Shown here one piece after another: positions 38,201 through 49,411 of a DNA stretch of 64,000 bases. The stretch is taken from the NCBI GenBank assembly GCA_030068145.1, contig JAPJBO010000043.1, positions 372,001 through 436,000 of the forward strand, given 5' to 3'. Every line of letters begins with the position of its first letter. Within the stretch, counting starts at the first letter, position 1. The translations under genes were made by a program, and so were the position numbers. The DNA is from Diplonema papillatum. Its lineage: Eukaryota > Euglenozoa > Diplonemea > Diplonemida > Diplonemidae. The notes beneath the pieces are model-generated. The model searched no databases and had not been told where the DNA came from. It saw only the letters and a list, made by a program, of their open reading frames with translations.

Positions 38201-40715
38201 TCCCGCCGCACGGCCACCTTGCCCGCGCACGACGACCTGTCCTTCATGGCCCGCCTCCAGCGGTACCTGCTCGGGCAGGCGCAGCCCCGGGTCTCGCCGA
38301 ACTTCGAACCGGACCCCCTCAACTACAAGCTCGGAGGTGCCGCATCGCTGGCTGCTCGTTCCGCCTTTCCCTCCGATCACCACCAGTCACGGTCGGGCTC
38401 TTGTATGATTTATCCGTTGCTTGATTCCGAATATCTCCTCAGATATGTCCAAGCGGGAGAAATTGCCATAGGATTGACTGTTGCATGCTGCGTCTTGGGC
38501 AGTGGCACGTGCACACCGCGTGTGGGAGATTCTTTTGGTAGGAAAAGAAACTTGTTTCGTTGAAGACTAACAATTATCCGAACGACAGGGTTGCCGCTCC
38601 ATTCGTCCAGAGAAACAATGTAGCTTGCACCACTTCACGTGGTCAGCAGCAAGATCAGCAGCTTTCTGGCTCCTTTTATTCCAACCATACGGCGCGCGGC
38701 AAGCAGGGCAGGAGCGGTGGACAAGAGTAGGCATAGGAGTGAGGATTTGACTATGTCACACCACTTTGAAGCGGCTTTCGCCATGCCGCTGCCTACACTG
38801 CAAAGCTCGCAGACGCACTCCGCTTTCAGCTAGCTCTATCACGCAAAAACATACACAGCGCACGGGTACCCCTCGTCCGTCACTTCTCTCCGTCTTCGTC
38901 CTTTACAGTTCGCCTGCGAGCTAGACGAGAAGCACTACAATCGGTCCGCTGAACAATCATCCCTCAAGGTAAGCTACGTTTTTACATGAATCTCTTGTTT
39001 CCGAGCTTGTCTGGGGTACGATGGACCACGGGAATTGGGCCCTAAATCACAAACACGGGGTGTGGATGTACAATGAGCCCCCGTCCACCCAAGTCTCAAC
39101 GGCCAGAATTGTCGACCTTCTAATCCACAAATGAGTGAATTTGTTCTTCGCGTGTACGGGTATAAACCTCTCTGGAGGGGGGGTTTCCTGCATTAGCACT
39201 TCTTCGTTGGCTCCGGAAATGTTCCCGTACAGATGTACGATTAAAAAACAAAATCGCAGCAATTTTCATTTCTTCTCGTGGCGCTGACGTGCACGGAGCT
39301 CGGCGTGCACCTGCTGCAGGCGAGCGACCTGCGCGAGCCCGTGAGCTATTCGGCTGTCGCGGCCTTCGGTTTGACGCTCGCCGGAGTGGTCCCCATCATG
39401 CTCAGCCGCCGATACACTTTTCAGTGCCGGGTGGTGCCCAGCGTGATCACGCTTTTTGTGCTGCAAGCCGCCATGGTTCTGTCGCACGTTGCTTTCCCGA
39501 GAGACGCCGCTTTCTCGGATCAAATCGCCGGCACTTCTCTGCTTCTGGCCGGGATGCTGATGGCGCTGCACCCGTCTGTATCATACCGCTTAAAGGTAGC
39601 CGGCACACTCATCGGGGCGTTGCTACACACCGGTGTCGGTACAACCGAGCACGGGCGCATCAATCGAGAAGCTGTGGTATGTTTCTCGTCTTTCTCTCCC
39701 TCCTTAGAAAGGGTCAGCGCGGTAGCGATAACGATGAGAACACGTGCACCTGGGTGGGTGGGACTGCGAAGCGCCTTGCTGCTCTGTACTCTGGCAGACT
39801 GGATAGTTGAGCGTCTTTCCGGAAGATGTTAAATTCTGGTCGAATTTTACATCTCTCATCAGAATTCTCAAGTGCACTTGTGAAGTCAGCACGTTCAAAA
39901 GACGGTAACTCAACGAAACACAGGTCTACGCGTGTGTGTTTGTGTTATGTGCGTGGGCGGCTTGCATGATCGAACAGTCGCGTCGGAATAATTGGCGGGA
40001 GCAGCAAATGGTCCTCCGGCAGCAGGCAGCGGTGGATTACTCGGTGAGAACCGCTGAGAGCATGCTGTTGAACGTGATACCAGAAGACGTTCTCGTGATG
40101 ATCAGCAGCGGCGAGGAAGACGGCGCGGTGCAGGACGTGAGCAGTGCAACCGTCGGCTTCCTCCTGTTCGAGGACATAGTGCACATGACGGCCGCGCGAT
40201 ACGCTCCGTCGGACCTTGTGGCTGAGCTCAATAGCTTTTTAGGTGTCATCGACGACGTGTTGATTCAACACCCTGGCGTGGTGAAGTTGAAAAACATACC
40301 GTACATCGTGGTCTCCGGCTGTCCAAAAGCGAGAGATGACCACGCGGACGCAGTATCATGCTTCGTTGTCGCTGCCGTGCAGGCAGCGCAGCTGTACAAC
40401 GAAGAGCGCCAGGTCTCCGTGAAAGCGCGTGCCGGCATTCACTCTGGCAAGCTGTGCGCGGGGTTGCTCGGCACGTCGAACTTCGTGTACGATATATTTG
40501 GAGACTGCGTCAACTTGGCGTCGAGGCTCGCGTCGACAGCGCTGCCGTTCATGGTGCAGCTGTCGGAGGAGACGCACGGGCTGATCCCGCACCTGCCTGT
40601 CTCGTGCCGGGGACGGGTGATGCTCAAAGGCAAAGGAAAAGTGAAGTGCTACTACTACGATCCGGAAGGGTCGAGCTCGTTGCCGTCCGCCGATCAACCC
40701 CTGCTGCTCTCTTGA
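35274..40715 (+). CDS. membrane adenylate cyclase with two class III catalytic domains
   Basis: Makes cAMP from ATP at a membrane. Exons: 35274-35786 (two hydrophobic segments); 36224 to 38336 or 38402; 38909-38968; 39260-39676; 39924-40715. All but the junction after exon 2 are phase-consistent GT-AG, so one small exon may be missing there. Exon 2 has six membrane helices and catalytic domain C1 with both metal-binding Asp residues (LDVANF at 37562; TLGDAW at 37694). Exons 3-5 have six more helices and C2 with the purine-site Lys (VKLKNI near 40290), Asp (YDIFG at 40491) and VNLASR with the transition-state Asn and Arg. The Lys-Asp pair predicts ATP, not GTP. The division of labour (C1 metal, C2 Lys/Asp/Asn/Arg) and the order TM-C1-TM-C2 match animal membrane adenylyl cyclases, unlike single-helix trypanosomatid cyclases or alveolate guanylate cyclases. 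Exon 1 linkage is the weakest part. Confidence 0.85.
35982..36115. mobile_element. 134-bp MITE with TA flanks, in adenylate cyclase intron 1
   Basis: Inverted repeats CAC-TGAGGTCCAGCCTCAG and (reverse strand) CGCGGTGGAGTCCAGCCTCA, both continuing AAGCTGGAG, with TA directly outside each end. The interior has GAGGGTGTG and a CACACCCGC-like core. The ends match those of the 4.3-kb transposon at 56540-60849 (CACGGTGAACTCCAGCCTCT), so this is probably a non-autonomous relative. Confidence 0.8.
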
Positions 40716-40819
40716 CCAGGTAAGGGTTTTTGATCCGGTTGACTTCCTTTTGTGCCCGATCCTACACCTGGTGCTGTGTCGTCGCCGTAGCGCTAGCTAC
40801 AACGACTGAGCGTCCGCCT

Positions 40820-41150
40820 CCGTGAAAGCTCGCGCCGCGCGGGGCTGCCACGTTGAGGTTCGTGTACGATATCTGGACTCCGTTAACTCACCCGATCCTA
40901 CGAAGAAGTCTTTCTTTCGTGTGCACCTCGCGCATTGTCGTCGCTGCAGTGCAAACAGCGCCCACAGACAGCGACAGGCGTCGCGTCTCCATGAAAGCTC
41001 GCACAGGGGTTCACTCTGGAAAGCTGTGTGCAGGTTTGCCTGGCAAACTCGGACCAGTCAAGGCTCTGCTGCTCTCTTTGGTCAGGCAGGGGCTTCGATT
41101 CGGTTCGTTCCTCGTGCGAGATCCTTACTGTTTGAGACGTGCCGCCTACA
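40820..41150 (+). pseudogene. decayed duplicate(s) of the adenylate cyclase last exon
   Basis: Downstream of the cyclase stop, fragments of its C2 exon recur in degraded form: TTCGTGTACGATATCTGGAC near 40858 (compare TTCGTGTACGATATATTTGG at 40483), and 40930-41060, which reads VVAAVQ...VSMKARTGVHSGKLCAGLPG against VVAAVQ...VSVKARAGIHSGKLCAGLLG. Near 41060 the 3'-end sequence with CTGCTGCTCTCTTGACCAG is also echoed (CTGCTGCTCTCTTTGGTCAG). Order is scrambled and frames are broken, so it is non-functional. Confidence 0.8.
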
Positions 41151-42049
41151 CCTCATTTTCCATCTTTTAGGTATCATGTATCAGTTGGTTGCTCGTGAAA
41201 CTCTTTGCGGTCTTTCGACCGGCAGTTTCCAGGCGGCTTACCGGTCGACGTCTGTTCCGAGGAACGGTCTTCTTCCGGATGTCGCTCGCTCTTCCCGTTG
41301 CTGTGAATAACTCAACATGTCCCAAGCCGGCATGCCAATCCTCCAAACCAACGACCTCCTTTCGGGTCGTTGAATCGAGTGCTTGAAACACCGTTCGATG
41401 CACTTGATCTCCATGGGAAGCTGCGCACTTGCCGTGACTCACTTTTATTGTGCTGGTGAGCGGACAGGTGTATCTGGTCAAGTTGTCCAGTCATCGTCCT
41501 GGCGTGCACAGATTATGCTCATGAGCTATAGACACGGTTGTGAGACAACTTCTTTTGCATTGTACAATCATCGGAAATGTGGAGAGCGCTGTAGATTGCG
41601 ACATTAGTCCGCCACGAAGGCACCGGATGGTGAGCTCCAGCTGAAAGTATTTTTTTAAACTTTTTTTTAGTCGTAAAAGATCGCAGATCTTAGAAGATTA
41701 ATATAGCCGACGATTACCTAACACTCGTTACAAGGTTAAATAACCCCGTCGCTATCCCGAAAACATCGTAACTTCACCCCTCGCTTGCCCACCCACCCTT
41801 GCCCCCTCTTTCTGAAGCGTGTCCTGAGGCGTCACGACGATTGTGACAAACACGAACGGCGCCCCCTGCCGACACTCGCTAGCTGTCGACGCTCATGACG
41901 GCAGCCCCATCATGAAGCGCAAATACTGCCGACGCGTCAATGCTGCTGTATGCGCTCGGATTGGCGCTGCTCAAGCGGCCGCCTTAAGTCACTCGTTTGT
42001 TTGTAACGATTGCTCCGTTCTTCTCCCTGACTTGTTCCCGGATTAGGCA

Positions 42050-42079
42050 CATACTACTACTACTACTACTACCACCACC
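42050..42079 (+). repeat. ACT/ACC triplet microsatellite
   Basis: Successive ACT triplets followed by ACC triplets. Confidence 0.95.
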
Positions 42080-43798
42080 AGCGAAAGAACGGCGTGCGCC
42101 GAGTGCACTCGCGCCAAGTACAGACGCGTTCCATCTGCTGTGACGTAGACACGGAGTGTGCATAGTGCGTTGCTCAGGGTAGTCGGAGGCCTGACAATCA
42201 CACTAATGCAACAAATTTACCAACGGCGTGCGCCGAGTGCACTCGCGGATACTCCACCGGAGGAATGATGGCGATCCACACCGGCAAAACGCCAGCTTTT
42301 GCTCAGTCTCGTCTCGTCCTTTTAAATCTTCTGCGACTCCTGGGGTTCCGTGCGTGTAAGCCGAGAACCGGGGTGGGGGGAGCGAAACCGCCTTTCTAGG
42401 ACTAACAATCTTGTGGGCTCTACAAATAATCGTGGCAGGCACAAACAAAAAGAACTGTCTGTCTTTTTCCAACTTTAGAGACGCCTTTTAATCTGTGTGT
42501 ACGAAGCACATGAGTTCTATACTCCTCCATCCGCCCTGTTGACACGTCTTCTAATTTGCGACCGCAAATAGGTACGAGGAGGACACATGTAACGACGGGC
42601 CCGATTTAATGGAGACAGGTACTCAGTTTGAAGTAGCGATAGCTGCCGTCGAACCGTGTGGAGAGCTGAGCATGCGAGTCCCGAGGGTTTCTTTTTTTCT
42701 TGCCTTTTTCCTTTTCTTTTTTTGGCAACCACGCAATGGGTGAAAGTAAGACCGTCAGCCGCGGCCTTTTCACCTGTCCCCCAAACAGGACACTTTTACT
42801 GACACACACTGCGCCGCAGAGTCGATTCCCTTCACTACACCGGTTACGGTCAGATTTGATCCTGGTGGGCCTTTACTGGCGAACTTCCAGCGCACATAGA
42901 GTTCGTCGGCTTTGTGTCGTACGAGTGGGAGTCAATGTAGCTCACGTTCCTTGTTCCGGCTGACCTCATAGACGCCCAGTGGACAAGCACTCCTTTGCAG
43001 TAAAGAGCTTCTTTCGAGAGTCTTATCACTACGTTCTTCTTGCGGCAAAGCGTTTCAACCTGATGAGCTGGCCCAGAGCAGTTTTTTGCCAAACACCAAA
43101 CCAAGATCTCCCCTGTCCTTGATGCCCCAGCAACGCACCAATGCGGCTACCCAACCAGGAATTATACGTTTTGTATAAGCACCTGCTTTGTAGGAAATGC
43201 TTGAGGAGACTGCCAGTTGCGAAAGATCAAAGAAGGTAAATGTGCTGGCGGGCGTAAGTGTTCAACCAAAAAGACCCACTTTGTAGTTGTATTGTTTTCT
43301 CCCCCTCTAGCCTCCTTCGAAATGAGCACAGGCAGTCCCTCGAGTATTTTTTTGGCGCAGCTCAGTTTTGCTAATAGTGTATTTTGAACCGGAGGGAGCA
43401 TTTCCGGAACGGTGCACATGAAAAAATGAAGCCAACGAAGCAAAAAATGCTAGTACGGGAACCCCGACAGGCAGTGTTAAACTCAGCTTTCCCCCCGTAA
43501 GAGGTAGACCCTGTACACGCGAAGAGCAAGAATATTTTTGCCTTCCTATTTTCATCGTCACTGATCAGTTGATGCTGGTCGTCCCCTGCTCCGTTTTTCT
43601 TCAGTGCAAATCCCGAACACCGGAATGGCTATCTATTGACCGAGAGAAAAGTCGTTTCTTGCACGAGTGATTTCCAGATTGCCACGAAAGCCCGTGGGGG
43701 CTTGAGCGGCAATCTGAAAAACCCGAGTGCAACAAAACGACGTTCTCGAGGTAAGAAAGTAGTTTTACTGCCGTTCCACTTAATTTTAATGAGGGCAA

Positions 43799-43804
<6 letters not shown>

Positions 43805-43829
<25 letters not shown>
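43805..43829 (+). repeat. CA dinucleotide microsatellite
   Basis: About twelve CA units. Another CA run is at about 54320-54340. Confidence 0.95.
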
Positions 43830-45632
43830 GCCAGGTGCAAGGGCCGTTCTCAGGAGGACGGCCTCTTCCGAGTCTGTTGACTAGTGCTCTTGAAACCAGA
43901 AAAGCTGCCTGGAGGAAAACGCAGCCTGTAGTGCAGCGCAGAAAACTCGGTCTGTAGTGCAGAAAAGTAGCCCTAGAGTGATGAAAAGTCAGTGGATAGG
44001 TAGGAGTAGCGATTTTCTCCCTGGTAGAAATATCCGCGATATTCTCCCTTTTGCATGAGAACATGCCCGGGTGGATGAGCCATCTGTCGAGGGCGCGGCC
44101 CGAGGGCCGAGTAATAAAAAACTGCCCCGAGGGGAAGATAAAACGGATTTTTTTCCCGGTGTCTTTTGACACCAACGAAACTGGTGACCGGGACCTTGAA
44201 AAGTTGCACCGACTGCACTTGAACCTTCGCAGAGTCAAGAACGCTGCAGTTCGCCTCAGGGCAGGCAGTCGCTGCCATTGGGAGCAGCTCGTATGCTGCC
44301 TCCAGAGAGGGTGATGTGACGAATGCGTCTGGAGTCGTCGGCAGTAGCGACGCGAAGAGGTTCCATTTCTACCGGTAGAAACGGAATCTTCTTCCGGCTG
44401 GGAGGAAAACGTCTTTTTTTCTCCCCGACATTCTTGTTGCGGAGGGAAGAAAAGGCAACCCCGGGGGGAAATGTTCTTCCTGCCGGGGCCCACGTTGCTC
44501 CCTCGAGCAGGATGGTGCCAAATTGGCACCTGTTTGCGTTCAGATGGCTCACGTGCGGGATTGAAGCTGTCTCCTCAGCGTGCCAAGAGTCCTGCAACGA
44601 CACGAGGCGTAGCATCTGTTGGGACTTTCTTGTTGTTGCTTTGCGTATCCACTTGCAGGAAGACGGCAGCATCCTTGGACCGGCCAGTTTCTCGATTTTA
44701 ACCGGCGAAAAGCTGCGAAGAAGTGCCGCTGTTGCCGCAACACTTGCGAAACCCAGTAACTGCCTCCTTAGAGAGCATACATTGTTACAAAAAAAAAGGA
44801 ACGCATGGCAGCGGCTTGACCTGAACGCGCACAGGTCAATGACCACAAGCAACCGGCGGGGGTCTTAGTCTTCAAGCGGTGCGTCCGACAACCGCTACCA
44901 TGAGTATGAGCGGTGTGGAGCTGGTGCAACGCCTTAACGTCCCCGTTTTTAAATGCCTTATGCGTAGGGGGGTTTCAGCACCCTCCGAGACTCTTTCAAC
45001 ACCTCCACCGATTCGGTTTCGTCAGTTTGGTTTTGTTGCTGTAGTGCCGGTCGAATGCCTTCGAATCTCAAGTGCACGCGAGATAGTGAGAGCAAAGAAG
45101 AAAGGAAAAGCAATAACAACACCTCTGTGAGACGACGGTCTCCCGAAGACAAACAACAAGCAAAGCCAACAAGGAAAACAGGCCCTCAGAGCGGACAGAA
45201 CGAGAAAAAATAAAATGAAGAAATATACGACAAAAATGATTAGTCCGACGCCAACTTCTTCTAGCTTGGTGTATCAAGTCCGTTGTCTACTTGTTTCGTT
45301 CATTTCTCGGGGTTCTCTTGGTGTATGCATACTGTTAGCAGCACACGCACGGCGCACAGCATCGATCTTTCGTGGCAGCCGATCGGTAAATGGCGTGGTG
45401 GTATTGGGACCACCCTTGCGAGCCCAGAGGAACCTTTTGCCCAGGCTGGCGTTCGTGCGACCTGAACTTTTTTGCTCAGACCGGCCGCTGTCACCGGCGT
45501 TTGTGCAATCCCACCAGAGACCGTACGAATGCCAGGGTTGATTGAACCAGCCCACATGGGACCCCTCCCCATCCCTGACCTTGCCCCACAGCCTAGTCGC
45601 CCTCCCAAGGTGGCCATTGAAGAGTCAGCGAT

Positions 45633-45704
45633 AACTGCTTTTGTTGTCCCACTATATTCCCCGGAGCGAAAACTGCTTTTGTTGTCCCACTATATTCCCC
45701 GGAG
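45633..45704 (+). repeat. 34-bp direct repeat with 38-bp period
   Basis: AACTGCTTTTGTTGTCCCAC followed by TATATTCCCCGGAG occurs at 45633-45666 and again at 45671-45704 without mismatch, about 150 bp before the next start codon. Confidence 0.95.
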
Positions 45705-45855
45705 AATTTTGACCGTTTCACGCACCGTACAGTCTCCGCCGGCCCAGGCCCCTATCTGCTTCCAGAGAACCAAGGATCAGGGGTTTCTCTCTCACGACCG
45801 ATGGTAACCGGAACAAGGATCTGCCCCGGTGGGGGGTGGGACAGGGGGCTAGACA

Positions 45856-46657
45856 ATGCTGCTTCGGCGTGCCGCGGCAAGGCAGGTCCGTTGCAAGAGC
45901 GAGTGGGAGGAGCGCAGGAGAAAGGCGAAGTTGAGAAGGCAAGCAGACTCAGTACCAGGTGGAGAGGCGACGGACGCCACGAGGCCCGCTGGCGTCCAGC
46001 AGCCTGGCAGAGGTAGAGTAACTCCGGCGAAGGAGGTTGTAGGGACTTGGAAGCCGGGGAGTTTCAGGGCGAGGTCATACAGCAGGAACGCTGACGGCTC
46101 TATAGTAGCGTACGACCCGGCGCTCGACTGGGCCAGTGATGTACCGTTGTCGTCGCCGGGCGGCCAAACCCTAACACGGGAAATCCGCCGGATCGTGCGA
46201 GGCAGTATCTTTAGGCACCTCTCACACCAAGGCAGCTGGAAGGACACCACGTCCGCGCTCGTGCTGCTACCGCTGTCTACCTTCCCTCAGCTTTCTCATG
46301 CGTACAAGCGGGCAGGCGTTACGCCTCAGTCTGATAACCTTACCGGGGTCGTGTGGACGTTTTCGGATGGTCCGCGTACGATGTACGGCGTCTTCACAAC
46401 CCACCGAAAAGGTGCGTACCATGTGTTACGGAAGAAGTACCCCGACGGATTGCTTCTGACCCGGAAGCACATTGCGAGCGGTGCTGACGTCCCAGACCTC
46501 CACCGCGTTGGCAATCCCGACGCCGATGAAGACCCTCAGTACTGCCTCATCACGCGCGCCCTCACTATAATGCCGGGTCCCAGTAGTTCGGCGGTGGCGA
46601 GCTTTCAGGTGTTCTTCCATTTCTATTTTAACCGCACCCTACGGAACATCAAACGTG
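45856..46657 (+). CDS. unrecognised basic protein, first exon
   Basis: ATG at 45856 after a G-rich tract. The frame stays open to 46875, but a good donor (CGTG|GTAAGACC) at 46658 suggests that coding stops there after about 267 codons in phase 1; beyond it the peptide becomes low-quality. The first 30 residues are strongly basic (RRAAARQVRCKSEWEERRRK), possibly a nuclear or mitochondrial signal. Residues about 105-250 look like a compact mixed domain with motifs GVFTTHRKGAYHVLRKKYPD and DPQYCLITRALTIMPGP. I do not recognise the family. No downstream exon matches the phase of the next gene at 47110, so a further exon must lie between, or the frame really runs to 46875. Confidence 0.55.
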
Positions 46658-46865
46658 GTAAGACCCTATCGCAGGTGTACTCATCTCCCCCTTCATCTCC
46701 CCCTTCCAACCGTTTGCTATTGCCAAAAGGAGGAGAGCCCGCGAAACAACGTGTCAACACGAGACACGCCTGCCAGGCGGTCTCGTCCGTCAGTCAGAAC
46801 GCCCCCGGCTGCGCCACCATCGGTGCAACAATCATCTTTGACTGGGCCGCGGCTCGCTCCGCGCC

Positions 46866-46960
46866 CACGACGTAACGACTTACGCCCGCCGTAGTAGTAC
46901 GGGACAGTAGTGGGGCGACCGGATACCCCGGAGAGATCCCTGCACTCTAACTTGTCTCTC
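46866..46960 (+). repeat. dispersed repeat family C, copy 1
   Basis: CGACTTACGCCCGCCGTAGT, then GTAC, AGTGG-GCGAC and GAGAGATCCCTGCACTC parallels 50306-50390 (CGTCTTACGCCGCCGTAGTT, GTAC, AGTGGTGCGAC, GAGAGTTGATCCCCGCACTC). Confidence 0.5.
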
Positions 46961-47109
46961 TCTCTCTCGATCACCTTTTTCTCCGTGGCTACCTCCAACG
47001 GAGCTCTTAGGACGATGCTCTCGGCGCGAAACCGCCTGTGCAGAGACTTGTATAAAAGCTGACTTGATACACGATCGATGCAGCATGACTATACCTTTAG
47101 TCTCGCTTC

Positions 47110-47871
47110 ATGTTCAGCTTCCCCCATCGGCGACCGGACGGGCTCGATGAGGATCTTGCTTACGCGGAGTATCTGTACTGGAAGTCAGTTGCGGTAACTA
47201 TGAAAACACATGAGGGGAGGCCCTGGGACTGCACTGAAGACGTTGCAGATATGGAATTGCTCTCATGCAGCCAGTCGTATCATTAAGAGTTTTCTGTTGC
47301 CGAAGGGTTTGTATGGGTTACCAAGATTGTACATACGGTCCACATTCTCGTTCACGGTTCCACCAGTCAGCCCCGTTTTTGGCTCGTTATCCTGTCGCAC
47401 GTCATGACGCACCGTTTACACCGCACATCAAGACGCACCGTTGACACCGCACAATAATCCATGCAGGTTACGTTTGGAGCTTTTATAGAAGATCACGAAA
47501 CGCAGACCCCACCAGCCACATACAGTGGCGAGGTCTTCGATTGGGGCGCAGACACAGACGAGTACTTCGTGCCAATAACAACACCAGACCAATCGCCGGC
47601 GGAGGAAGTGAAGCTTGGGAAGGCGTACGGCTACTACAAAGGCGGGCACCCACTGCAGACGTTCGCGAAGGAAAGAGACAGTTTGGAGATGGCCTCTGAA
47701 GAGGACTGCGTGCTCGGTCGCGCCAGCATCCTTCACTACAAGCAACCTGAAGTGGCTGCTCAAGCCTTTCGCGACGAGAAAGAGCGGGTGAAAGCCTTCG
47801 CGGAGAAGTCCAAAGCCGCCGCGCTGCAAGGCCATCGTCAAGTGGCAAATTTTTCTTTCGACAGCATCTGA
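47110..47871 (+). CDS. two-exon hypothetical protein of 162 aa
   Basis: Exon 1 is 47110-47193 (28 codons from ATG: MFSFPHRRPDGLDEDLAYAE and on), donor GCG|GTAACT. The intron is 47194-47466 and ends ATGCAG. Exon 2 is 47467-47871. Both junctions are phase 0. The product is acidic, with aromatic-rich segments (SGEVFDWGADTDEYFVP, GKAYGYYKGGHP) and a helical C-terminal third (QAFRDEKERVKAFAEKSKAAA). No membrane segment or signal peptide. No family recognised. The intron contains a short duplicated motif (GACGCACCGTT-ACACCGCACA) near its 3' end. Confidence 0.65.
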
Positions 47872-49411
47872 TCCCACAAGCAGTGGCTTGACCGCCTGTT
47901 GTCGTTTAGCTAGGTTCGATCTGGATTGTCGAGGTTGAAAATGCAAGAAAAACAAAATATTTGCACATCGACCCGTTGTTGCCGTACAACCCAAAGTGAG
48001 TAGCCTGACTGATAGATTCCATCCTTCTTCACTGTAGTACGTAACGTTACCGTCAATTGCACGAGTTTAGCATCATTACCCCGATGTGCATTGCATCTCA
48101 AATACACGATTAGCAATCGCCGAATGCACTGCAAAGGCCCCAACCTGCCGAAACCGGACATTTGGCCTGAAACCCAGGGATTTTGACTCAGCGACGCAAA
48201 CTTAAGAAGTTCCCCGGCGGAGGAGACAACCAAAAAGAAGAATGCGAAATAAAAGAGGAAGCTACCTTGCGCCCGGTACGGCTTCCGCTTTTGCTAATAA
48301 TGGGTGTTTTGCGCAGCGATCAGCTCTTCCCGCGACGCCGAGAGCGCACTTCGTCCTTCCATTTTGACCAATCACATCTAGCCCAGGTCTCCAGCTGCGA
48401 TTTCCCCCTTGTCTGTTTCAGACATTGAACGAGGGTTCAGCACAATGCTGTGCAAACTGTCCCGCGACGGTCTGCTGTTTCAGACTTTCAGCCTTCCATT
48501 GAGAAACACGCTGTTCAGTGGCGATATGACATTGTGTTCGCCAAATTCAGTTTTCTGAGAACGTCTTGTTGTGTCTAGCAAATGCAATTTGCCAAGAACA
48601 AAAAACCAGCGAACGGAAAAGGGAAAGAGAACAGATTGATAGCAGAACCAACACCCAAATGAAGGATACCAAGAAACAGATTGTACATCAACCCCGGTTA
48701 TTGTCGGCAACACAACAGATCGATGTCAGCGAACTCTCCTCACTCCCGTTAGAGAACCAAAACAGGTTTGGAGGAAGTGCGCCTAACAAATGACTGCATT
48801 TTGAGTTGTGTGGGCTACGATCGTTTCTTTGTAGCTCTGAAAGGAACATTTCCGGAATAACGGCTGCACATGCGAGAGTTGGACGAACTTACAAAGAAGT
48901 GCTACCGCGAATGCTACCACGAAAGCCGTACAGAGGCACGCGTTGAGTCGTACAGGCGCACCCATGCCGGTTCTGTTCCGCTCTGGGAACAGTGCATGAG
49001 AAGGTAAACGCTGTTCTTCTCTGCATAAAACGTGGCTAGGCAGACAAGAACAGTTGAGATACCTGAGCCAAGGTGAGGAACAAGGAACCCAATCGCAGCA
49101 CTGTCAGTTGGGGTAGAAACACAAACGAAAGGCTGCTTTTGTCGTCCGTGCACGGAGAATGCCCGACCCAGTTCATTTACTTAGAGCAGAGTCAAGGGCG
49201 AGGGGAGTTTCGTTTTTGTATCAAATCGGCCAACACTTCGTAGTAATGATGAAACCAGCAACAGGCGCGAGGGAGGTGGGGCGGTGGCGTCGCACAGGGT
49301 GGCGAAATTAAGGAAACCACTACTCGTGCGGCTGCGGGTTTGCCGACAGCATTGTTGAGTTGGCCGAACAGGGGGGCCCGTTGAAAGGGTGAGCCGAGAA
49401 GCCTGCCAGGT
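47872..49411. other. intergenic, no gene seen
   Basis: No frame with coding character and no obvious repeats other than short A-rich runs. Just before 49412 there is a six-G run. Confidence 0.45.

Larger units (their letters stand above)
41151..45855. other. intergenic, 4.7 kb, no supported gene
   Basis: Contains an ACT/ACC triplet repeat (42050-42079), a 23-bp direct repeat GGCGTGCGCCGAGTGCACTC at 42091 and 42224, a 25-nt CA microsatellite (about 43805-43829), a small palindrome TTTCTACCGGTAGAAA near 44367, and a 34-bp direct repeat at 45633. Overlapping frames on both strands at 43.8-44.9 kb are long but have no coding character I trust. Confidence 0.45.

Noticed and set aside
40822..41310. 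ORF downstream of the cyclase as a separate gene
   Set aside because: Its content is decayed, scrambled cyclase exon sequence.
42850..43104. Minus-strand peptide with a segment like KGVLVHWASMRSAG
   Set aside because: It looked like a retroelement fragment, but nothing else in the neighbourhood supports this and the frame is only 84 codons.
43786..44868. Overlapping long ORFs on both strands
   Set aside because: Several frames are open at once with similar lengths and none shows domain or coiled-coil character; probably chance.
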